Below are positions 17,016 through 22,876 of a stretch of 23,550 bases of DNA, piece by piece. Source of the DNA: an uncultured Desulfuromonadales bacterium. Lineage in GTDB: Bacteria > Desulfobacterota > Desulfuromonadia > Desulfuromonadales > Geopsychrobacteraceae. The position numbers and the translations under genes were made by a program. The first letter of the stretch is position 1. Each line of letters opens with the position of its first letter. The stretch lies in assembly GCA_945787295.1 (NCBI GenBank), contig CALZHQ010000058.1:1-23550 (forward strand), written 5' to 3'. The notes under the pieces were generated by a model, which saw only the letters and a list, made by a program, of their open reading frames with translations, made no database searches and was not told the DNA's origin.

Positions 17016-18367
17016 TGGGCGGACTCCAGAACCGGAACGCCGTCCAGAACCTCCACTTTGGCAACCTGTTCAGTGAGGCGTTTTTCTTCAAACAGGGCAA
17101 TATAGGGTGCCGCCAAGGTTTTAAACTCGGCAATCCGTTGCTTGGAAACCGCTTTCGCCGCCGGAACTTTAACCCGGTACGGGTTGACCGGGGCACCATT
17201 CTTCCGCATCCGGAAACAGAGGTGTGGACCGGTGGCCAGACCAGTACTGCCGACATAACCGATCGTTTGCCCCTGGGAAACTTTTTTACCCTGCTTTATC
17301 CCGCGGGCAAAGCCTTTCATATGCAGGTAAAGGGTCGAATAACCGTTACGGTGGCGAACTTCGATAAAGTTGCCGTTCCCCTTGGTGTAACCTTTGCGTT
17401 TGATCGTCCCATCACCAACGGTTTTGATCGGGGTTCCCGGGGAAGCCGCGTAATCGATCGCCGGGTGGGCCTTCCAGGTTTTAGTCACCGGATGGAAGCG
17501 CTTCATGGTGAAACCGGAGGAAATCCGGGTAAAGGAGAGCGGAGCGCGCAAGAACGCCTTACGGACGTTATCACCATTCTCATCGTAATAAGAGGCCCTC
17601 ACGTCGCCATCCTGGTAACGAAAGGCGCGGAAGACCTTTTTGCGGTTAACAAATTCTGCGGCCAGAATATCGCCATAGCCGGCTGGCTCGCCTTCACGGA
17701 ACCGTTTTTCAACCAAGGCCTGGAAGGTATCACCGACACGCAGATCGAGAATGAAATCGATATCCCAGGCAAAAATATCCGCCAAGGCGATCGCCAGCTT
17801 TGAATCCTCACCGATTGCCGTGACCGCATCAAACAGACTGGTCTCGATCACCCCCTGCACCAGTTCCGTTTCCACATCGTAAATAATCGGCACCCGCTCC
17901 ATCAGGGTTTCTTCAGCTTCGCGTTTGATGATCAGCTGCTCTTCGTCATCAATCTCATAGATAAAGCTGTCAAAATCGCCATCCGTAGTGCAGATACGAT
18001 AGGGCTGTCCGGTGCAGATCTTGGTAAATGGAAAAACCTCGCGACTGCGCTGATTCAACTCGTGGATTTCCTGGGGGGAAAAGAAATCCCCCAACAGCGC
18101 GGTAATTGTCTCTCCCGACTGAACCTGGTTGTTGATTTCCCGGCGCACCGGTTGCGGCGGCGGAGGTGGTGCGGCAGGAGCAGTGATTTCAACCGGAGCC
18201 GTGCGGGCCTGCAGATCAGGGCTCGAGCCACTGTTCAACAGGATAAAGCCGACCACCACAAAAATCAGCAGCCCGGCGACAAGGGTCAGTAACCGCCGAC
18301 CGGGTCGACGACGACGCGTAAAAGTGAAGGTTCTACGAGGTGGTTGATAATCGTGATTCAAACTCAT
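17012..18367 (-). CDS. M23-family (LytM/MepM-like) peptidoglycan metallopeptidase
   Basis: This is a 451-residue protein with a very basic cytoplasmic N-terminus, one TM helix (about 25-45), a Pro-rich linker (about 65-74) and a LysM/OapA-like domain (about 80-130). The C-terminal M23 domain (about 285-400) presumably cuts peptidoglycan peptides. ATG 18367 was preferred over an in-frame TTG two codons upstream. By comparison with LytM, the Zn ligands are H301 and D305 (HPAIDYA) and the catalytic His are H349 (YLHM) and H382. The third ligand, normally the second His of HLH, is C384 here (GPHLCFRM). It is the first gene of the operon, overlapping the oxidoreductase gene by 4 bp. A regulatory protein without activity is possible, but Cys can also bind Zn. 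Confidence 0.88.
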   Translation of the reverse strand: MSLNHDYQPPRRTFTFTRRRRPGRRLLTLVAGLLIFVVVGFILLNSGSSPDLQARTAPVEITAPAAPPPPPQPVRREINNQVQSGETITALLGDFFSPQEIHELNQRSREVFPFTKICTGQPYRICTTDGDFDSFIYEIDDEEQLIIKREAEETLMERVPIIYDVETELVQGVIETSLFDAVTAIGEDSKLAIALADIFAWDIDFILDLRVGDTFQALVEKRFREGEPAGYGDILAAEFVNRKKVFRAFRYQDGDVRASYYDENGDNVRKAFLRAPLSFTRISSGFTMKRFHPVTKTWKAHPAIDYAASPGTPIKTVGDGTIKRKGYTKGNGNFIEVRHRNGYSTLYLHMKGFARGIKQGKKVSQGQTIGYVGSTGLATGPHLCFRMRKNGAPVNPYRVKVPAAKAVSKQRIAEFKTLAAPYIALFEEKRLTEQVAKVEVLDGVPVLESAQ

Positions 18368-18483
18368 GAACAAAACCGCGAGCGCAGGTAAAACGTTGCT
18401 GCCCTGAAATTACTGTTGGATACGAAACGTGAATTAAACGACGATAACATTTCCAACCAACATCTGTCCAGCAAACTGAGACG

Positions 18484-18519
18484 TGAAATGATACCTGAAA
18501 TGATGTCTGAAATGATTGC
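18484..18519. repeat. Three 12-bp tandem repeats (TGAAATGATnnn) in divergent promoter region
   Basis: TGAAATGATACC, TGAAATGATGTC and TGAAATGATTGC follow one another without a gap. The first nine bases are invariant. They lie in the 212-bp gap (18368-18579) between the divergent M23 operon and the peptidase gene, where both promoters must be. Near-helical spacing suggests an operator array, possibly for a regulator that recognises AATGAT-type hexamers. A tiny ORF through them (18488-18541) is probably chance. The rest of the gap shows no terminator or clear promoter. Confidence 0.6.
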
Positions 18520-18565
18520 CAGTTGTTGCTGTTCCGGCTAACATGAATCGTCGACCCCAGTTAAC

Positions 18566-18582
18566 GGAAGGAAGCCGAAATG
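18566..18582 (+). promoter_or_regulatory. Strong Shine-Dalgarno and ATG of the peptidase, out of frame with its body
   Basis: GGAAGGAAG (18566-18574) sits 5 nt before ATG 18580, the best initiation site in the region. The frame it opens encodes MINSKRI, the N-terminus expected for this peptidase family, then reads into TAA at 18640-18642. The peptidase body continues one frame over from about 18602. Confidence 0.7.
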
Positions 18583-18601
18583 ATCAACAGTAAACGCATC
18601 T

Positions 18602-19708
18602 GTGATCGCCAAACAGGCGGCCATCGACAGCCCCTCCTATAAAGAAGCGGCCATTGCTGCTTACCTCGAACAGCGCTTTATTGCGCTCGGCGCCGACGTC
18701 GAGTTCGATGATGCCGGGCCGAAAATCGGCAGTAAAAGCGGCAATATGGTCGCCAGAATACCGGGCAGTAAAGCTGGCGATCCCTTCCTGATTTCAGTGC
18801 ACATGGACACGGTGACTCCGGCCGAGAATGTCGAACCGGTACTGACAGACGGCGTCTTTACCAGCGCCGGTGAGACGATTCTCGGTGCTGATGACAAGGC
18901 CGGTATCGTTGAGGCGATCGAGGCGATCGAAGTATTGCGCGAACAACAGATCCCCCATGTTCCGCTGGAAATCGTTGTCACCGTCTGCGAAGAACAAGGC
19001 CTGCTCGGCGCCAAGCAGCTCGATTTCAGCCAGTTGAAAGCGAAACAGGGCGTCGCCCTCGATACCACCGGAGTTGATATCGTCATCAACCGGGCACCGA
19101 CCGCCAACCGTTTCAAGGTCGACATTTTTGGCCATGAAGCGCATGCCGGTGTCTGCCCGGAACAGGGGATTTCAGCTATTGAAATCGCCGGCAAAGCGAT
19201 CGCCAGAATGCAGCTCGGCCGCATCGATCACGAAACCACCGCCAATATCGGCGTCATTGAAGGCGGCCTGGCATCCAATATCGTGGCCCGACAGGTCACC
19301 CTGAACGGTGAAGTGCGCAGTCACGATGCGTCTAAACTTCGTCAACACACCGAACAGATCGTGCAAGCCCTAGAAGAAGAGGTTGATAAAGCAACCATCG
19401 TGGTCGATGGCGAAACCAAACGCGCTTCATTGGCCTTGGAGTTGAATGAAGATTTCCCCCTGATGCAGGTCAGCGACGCTGCACCGATCTTGCGGATCAT
19501 CCGTGAAGCGGGAGAGGCCCTGGACCGTCCCCAGGAGATCCGCGCGGCGGGTGGCGGTTCAGATGCCAATATCTACAACGGCCACGGCATCGAGATGGTG
19601 ATTCTGGCGACCGGCATGGACAAGGTCCACACGGTTAACGAACAGGTCAAAGTCGACGACATGGTCAAGGTCAGCGAACTGCTGGTCGAGATCATCCGGC
19701 GGGCCTAA
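18602..19708 (+). CDS. M20-family peptidase (PepT-like), apparent frameshift at the N-terminus
   Basis: The 368-residue body is that of a two-zinc aminopeptidase/tripeptidase (M20/M25/M40). Motifs, numbered from GTG 18602: H67-x-D69 (SVHMDTV), bridging D97-D98 (LGADDKAG), catalytic E130-E131 (VCEEQGLLG), metal-binding D154 (ALDTTG), the dimer-domain segment GHEAHAGVCPEQG (about 177-189), and a C-terminal His near 345 (DKVHTVNE). The GTG has no ribosome site. The natural start, ATG 18580 with its strong Shine-Dalgarno, encodes MINSKRI in another frame, and a +1 shift near 18601 is needed to join VIAKQAAIDSPSYKE. Everything after is intact and well conserved. So this is a recent indel, a sequencing error or, least likely, recoding. 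The aminotransferase gene follows 6 bp after the stop, so they form an operon. Confidence 0.85.
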   Translation: MIAKQAAIDSPSYKEAAIAAYLEQRFIALGADVEFDDAGPKIGSKSGNMVARIPGSKAGDPFLISVHMDTVTPAENVEPVLTDGVFTSAGETILGADDKAGIVEAIEAIEVLREQQIPHVPLEIVVTVCEEQGLLGAKQLDFSQLKAKQGVALDTTGVDIVINRAPTANRFKVDIFGHEAHAGVCPEQGISAIEIAGKAIARMQLGRIDHETTANIGVIEGGLASNIVARQVTLNGEVRSHDASKLRQHTEQIVQALEEEVDKATIVVDGETKRASLALELNEDFPLMQVSDAAPILRIIREAGEALDRPQEIRAAGGGSDANIYNGHGIEMVILATGMDKVHTVNEQVKVDDMVKVSELLVEIIRRA

Positions 19709-19714
19709 AGCGCA

Positions 19715-20884
19715 ATGCGCATTGCCGAACAGATTCAACAAATCCAGCCGCCACCGATTACCGAGGTCAAAGGCTGGATTGCAGACCGCAGCTTCCCTGT
19801 CGACAAGCCCTTGATCGATCTCTGCCAGGCGATTCCTGACTATCCACCGCCGACTGACCTGATCGAACACTTGAAAAACAGTCTGGAAGATCCTCAGACG
19901 TTCAAATACAGCCCCGACGAGGGCCTGCCTGAGGTACGTCATGTGGTCTCCGACTGGTATCAACGCCGCTATCTGGTGGCACCGAAAGCGGAGCAAATCT
20001 GCTTGACCATCGGCGCCAGCCAGGCCTTCTGGCTGGCGATCTGCTGTCTTTGCCAACCGGGAGATGAAGTCATCGTCCAGCTGCCAGCCTACTTTGACCA
20101 CCCGATGGGGCTGCAGGCGCTCGGTATCAAACCGATTTTTGCACCCTTCGAGCCGGACAGGGCCGGTCTGCCTGACACGGAAACCATTGCCGGGCTGATT
20201 ACCGCTCGCACCCGGGCAATCCTGCTGGTCACCCCCAGCAACCCGACCGGGGCGGTCATTCCACCAGCCCAGATAGACAAACTGTTTTGCCTAGCCCGGA
20301 AACAACGCATCGCCCTGATCCTCGATGAAACCTACAACGCCTTTATCGACGGAGCGCCGCATTCCCTCTTCAGCCGTAGCGACTGGCCGCAAAACTTTAT
20401 CCAGATTGCTTCATTCGGCAAAACATTTGCCTTGACCGGGCTGCGCTGCGGCGCCCTGATTGCTTCTGTTGAGCTTATTCAGCAAGCGTTAAAAATTCAG
20501 GACAGCATGACCGTCTGCCAACCCCGGCCAGCGCAGCTGGCCCTGCACTATGGCTGCCGTGAATTGGATGCTTGGATCACTGAAAACTGCCGGAGGATGC
20601 AGCACAGGCATGATCTGTTCCGTAAACATTTCCTGGCCGCCGACACCCCATTCCAATTGATCGCCAGCGGCTCCTTTTTTGCCTGGATCAGACACCCCTG
20701 GCCAGAGTTGAGCAGCCGGCAAGCGGCCCGACTGCTGGCCGAGCAGGCCAACCTGATCTGTCTGCCGGGTGAAGCTTTCGGCCCCGGACTGGAGAGCTAC
20801 CTGCGTCTGGCCTTCGGCAATCTGGAAGCCTCGCAGATCCCTATTGCTGTTGAGCGCTTTAGCGCAGAAATAAATTGTTCCTGA
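19715..20884 (+). CDS. PLP-dependent aminotransferase, class I/II (fold type I)
   Basis: This is a 389-residue cytoplasmic enzyme. Aspartate-aminotransferase-family residues are all present: TIGASQAFWL for phosphate binding (about 98-107), N176 in TPSNPTG, D204 and Y207 in LDETYNAF, Schiff-base lysine K236 in SFGKTFALTG, R244 in GLRCG, and the C-terminal carboxylate-binding Arg in YLRLAFGN (about 365-373). The specificity cannot be told; the short N-terminus and the DETYNAF motif resemble aminotransferases acting on various amino acids. The ATG lies 6 bp after the stop of the peptidase, so it is probably co-transcribed, with peptide breakdown and amino-acid transamination as a plausible link. 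No terminator is visible after it before the next promoter. Confidence 0.92.
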   Translation: MRIAEQIQQIQPPPITEVKGWIADRSFPVDKPLIDLCQAIPDYPPPTDLIEHLKNSLEDPQTFKYSPDEGLPEVRHVVSDWYQRRYLVAPKAEQICLTIGASQAFWLAICCLCQPGDEVIVQLPAYFDHPMGLQALGIKPIFAPFEPDRAGLPDTETIAGLITARTRAILLVTPSNPTGAVIPPAQIDKLFCLARKQRIALILDETYNAFIDGAPHSLFSRSDWPQNFIQIASFGKTFALTGLRCGALIASVELIQQALKIQDSMTVCQPRPAQLALHYGCRELDAWITENCRRMQHRHDLFRKHFLAADTPFQLIASGSFFAWIRHPWPELSSRQAARLLAEQANLICLPGEAFGPGLESYLRLAFGNLEASQIPIAVERFSAEINCS

Positions 20885-20885
20885 T

Positions 20886-20927
20886 TTGACCTGCGTCAAT
20901 CACCACGATAAATAAACCGTCTACAGT
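20886..20927 (+). promoter_or_regulatory. FNR/CRP-family box with class II promoter
   Basis: TTGACctgcGTCAA (20886-20899) is a perfect 5-4-5 palindrome of the FNR/DNR type. TACAGT (20922-20927) fits a -10 element. The predicted start near 20934 would put the box at -41.5, the class II activator position. It lies 1 bp past the aminotransferase stop and drives the small cysteine-rich gene at 20973. Confidence 0.65.
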
Positions 20928-20972
20928 ACCGTTCAAACATACTGTGAACCTCTAAGAGCGGGAGTCTTCAAG

Positions 20973-21254
20973 ATGGGTGGTTGTTCGAGTTGCGGGTCTG
21001 GAGCCGGACCAATGGCAGAAGGAAAAGAGTTGGTGGAATTTGTCTTTCAGGCGCACGGCGGAGTTCTCCGGGACCGCCCCCTCCCCCAGGGTGGCTTATT
21101 GTCCAGATGTCAGGGTTGCGACGGTGAATTTATCCTATCGACGTTCGTCGGCTGCTGCCCACATTGCAACGGAGTGCATGCGGTGTCGCCGCCCCGGGCC
21201 GACGATGCGGCAAATATTCAATTTGCCGGTAAAGATTTCGTCCTGCCTGAATAA
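20973..21254 (+). CDS. Small cysteine-rich zinc-ribbon-like protein
   Basis: This is a 93-residue protein, without a signal peptide, bearing three cysteine pairs: C4/C7 in GCSSCGSG at the very N-terminus, C46/C49 (RCQGC), and C62/C65 with an extra C61 (GCCPHC). The last two pairs are spaced like a zinc ribbon or rubredoxin-like knuckle; the first pair could bind a metal or be redox-active. I do not know the function. GGGAG lies about 10 nt before the ATG. Control by an FNR-like promoter suggests a role under anaerobic or nitrosative conditions. A longer overlapping frame from 20977 is rejected. A hairpin follows 2 bp after its stop. Confidence 0.7.
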   Translation: MGGCSSCGSGAGPMAEGKELVEFVFQAHGGVLRDRPLPQGGLLSRCQGCDGEFILSTFVGCCPHCNGVHAVSPPRADDAANIQFAGKDFVLPE

Positions 21255-21255
21255 T

Positions 21256-21295
21256 AATAGGACGGGACCATCATGCGCGATCGTCCCGTCCTATT
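21256..21295. terminator. Long perfect hairpin after the small Cys-rich gene
   Basis: AATAGGACGGGAC (21256-21268) pairs over all 13 bp with GTCCCGTCCTATT (21283-21295), with a 14-nt loop. It starts 2 bp after the stop codon of the Cys-rich gene and covers the end of the MscS remnant. Neither strand has a long T-tract (TTATTATT on the minus side), so it may act as a weak bidirectional terminator or a transcript-end stabiliser. Confidence 0.6.
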
Positions 21296-21599
21296 CTGCA
21301 CAAAGCGAATCCGCAATCGGCCAGAATCAGATACACATCCGGTTGCGGAAACGGAATAATACGGCCCGCCTCGGCCAGAGCCTTGTGAACGGCCAGGGTT
21401 ACCTTGAAAAGAGCCTGAGAGGACTGCTGGGGCAGCACCCTATAACGCAGCCCGATAGCTATCGAGGAATCCGCAAACGCCCCTATCCCCTCCTGCAGCG
21501 CAGGCTCTTGGATCACTTGCTCAAAGCCTGACAGGACCTGTTTCAACAATTTGATTGCGCGTTCTGATCATCAGCATATGAAATCCCAACGCACCTTTG
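21271..21599 (-). pseudogene. Remnant of an MscS-family mechanosensitive channel (C-terminal domain)
   Basis: On the minus strand, 21271-21567 encodes SERAIKLLKQVLSGFEQVIQEP and continues through FADSSIAIGLRYRV to a GRIIPFPQPDVYL end. This matches the cytoplasmic C-terminal domain of MscS channels (Dp..vl, .EP.P.V....f.dssv, IPFPQ.dv). Two stop codons (21568-21573) interrupt the frame upstream. In the next frame 21564-21599 reads CVGISYADDQ, the preceding conserved MscS segment (VGVSY..D), followed upstream by another stop. So at least one frameshift and stops remain, and the beta-domain and membrane part are gone. It is probably a non-functional relic, convergent with the Cys-rich gene. Confidence 0.7.
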
Positions 21600-21745
21600 T
21601 CAGAGAGAGGTCCGTCAACCGCTCCGCGCCGCTCCAATCGCCTCATTCGCCACTGTTAGCCCTTGAAATAAAAATGGAAATCTAAGCAGACCAGATCAAA
21701 ACGCCCTGCTGTTCTCCCTGACAATCACATGTCCAGACAAAAACG

Positions 21746-21787
21746 TTGACCTGATTCAAATCCTGTGGGACATTAGCAATCTATTAA
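21746..21787 (+). promoter_or_regulatory. Second FNR-like box and -10 ahead of the binding-protein gene
   Basis: TTGACctgaTTCAA (21746-21759) matches the FNR-type palindrome with one mismatched half-site base. TATTAA (21782-21787) fits a -10 element. The distance from box centre to -10 centre is 32 bp, the same as for the box at 20886, again putting the box near -41.5. The predicted start is near 21794, leaving a leader of about 64 nt to ATG 21858. The stretch 21600-21745 before it holds nothing recognisable. Confidence 0.5.
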
Positions 21788-21857
21788 TCAGTATTTTATA
21801 AGGCTAGCATTCAATTATCATTTAAATGTAAAAGTGCATCAGTAAGTTATTCATGTT

Positions 21858-22868
21858 ATGAGCCAATCGACAGTCACCCCCAAGCAACTCAGGTTCAATA
21901 ACTGTCCGTGCAGCGACCGGTCTCGGTTACATATTCGCTGTGCCAACACCCTTGGCTTGCAAGCTCTCCTCTGCCTGATTATCCTGCTCACTGTTGTTCC
22001 CCTCAACTGCTTTGCCGGAGAACGAACAACGGTAATTTTTCCCGATGTTACAGATCCTTACAGGGGTGTTTTTGAAACGATACTTGAAGGAATCTCGACC
22101 GATAACCAGAGCCAGATTCAGCCCTATCCACTGCCGAAAAACTATCGTCCGGAGGAGCTGCAAGTCGCCCTACAGAGGAATCGTTCCGACGGTATCATCA
22201 CCCTCGGCAAACGGGGCTATCTGGCCGTCAAGCAACTCAATACCGACATCCCGACTGTTTCCGGCGCCCTGTCGATAGTTCCCAACGGCATCTCAGGCAT
22301 CAGTCTCTCGGCTGATCCCGATGCACTCTTTTCACATTTGAAGTCTCTGTCCCCGGACAGCAAACGGGTCTTTGTTGTCTATTCAGAAAAGAACACCGGC
22401 TGGCTGATGCCCCTGGCACAAGAAGCCGCCAGTAAATATGATCTCGAATTGCGGACCTATCCCGCTGATGACCTGCGGGCAGCCATGTATCAATACCGCA
22501 ACCTGCTTGAAGAAGCCCGTGGGAAAAATGACGCAATCTGGCTGCCGCTCGACAAAGTGACAACCAATGATGATGTGGTCCTGCCGTTGTTACTGCAAAG
22601 TGCCTGGGATAAAGACCTGATCATCATCTCCAACAAGCCGTCCCATGCCAAGCGTGGCGCCCTGTTTGCCATGTACCCGGACAACCACGGTCTTGGCCAG
22701 GAGCTGGCTTTACTCCTCGACCAACTGACAGAAACCCCGGAGACCTCCAAGGTCATCCCGTTGAAACGTTTGAATTTAGCCGTCAACTTAAGAACAGCAG
22801 CCCACCTGGGCCTGAACTTCACCCCGAGCCAGCAGGAGGACTTCAAGGTCACGTTCCCGTCACGTTGA
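21858..22868 (+). CDS. Periplasmic ABC-type substrate-binding protein (PF04392-like)
   Basis: This is a 336-residue protein. A long N-terminus with a hydrophobic core (about 33-50) and CFA-GE as a likely signal-peptidase site suggests export to the periplasm; a nearby Cys does not fit a good lipobox. The body has the two-lobed binding-protein fold of the ABC_sub_bind (PF04392) type: SDGIITLGKRGYLAVKQL (lobe 1), SPDSKRVFVVYSEKNTGWL and LRTYPADDL (lobe 2), and the terminal signature LNLAVNLRTAAHLGL. No permease or ATPase gene follows; instead a membrane sensor gene starts 9-18 bp downstream. It may therefore be the ligand-sensing partner of that protein rather than part of a transporter. The ATG is preceded only by a weak ribosome site. 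Confidence 0.82.
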   Translation: MSQSTVTPKQLRFNNCPCSDRSRLHIRCANTLGLQALLCLIILLTVVPLNCFAGERTTVIFPDVTDPYRGVFETILEGISTDNQSQIQPYPLPKNYRPEELQVALQRNRSDGIITLGKRGYLAVKQLNTDIPTVSGALSIVPNGISGISLSADPDALFSHLKSLSPDSKRVFVVYSEKNTGWLMPLAQEAASKYDLELRTYPADDLRAAMYQYRNLLEEARGKNDAIWLPLDKVTTNDDVVLPLLLQSAWDKDLIIISNKPSHAKRGALFAMYPDNHGLGQELALLLDQLTETPETSKVIPLKRLNLAVNLRTAAHLGLNFTPSQQEDFKVTFPSR

Positions 22869-22876
22869 TTCCTTGA

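Noticed and set aside
17015..17803. 262-codon plus-strand open frame
   Set aside because: It lies entirely antisense to the well-supported M23 peptidase; its protein has no recognisable motif.
18374..18480. Promoter for the M23 operon
   Set aside because: Candidate TTGGTT/TAATTC pairs on the minus strand have poor matches or spacing, so none is reported as a feature.
18484..18519. CRISPR-like array
   Set aside because: The units are 12 bp and contiguous, without spacers, and no cas genes are present.
18488..18541. 16-residue ORF through the 12-bp repeats, ending SCCCSG
   Set aside because: It has no ribosome site, and its composition is explained by the repeats.
20977..21531. 184-codon plus-strand frame overlapping the Cys-rich gene and MscS remnant
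   Set aside because: It is out of frame with the CxxC protein, crosses the hairpin and shows no family features.
21518..21640. Third minus-strand frame over the MscS remnant (about 41 codons)
   Set aside because: There is no family resemblance; the other two frames explain the sequence as a broken MscS gene.
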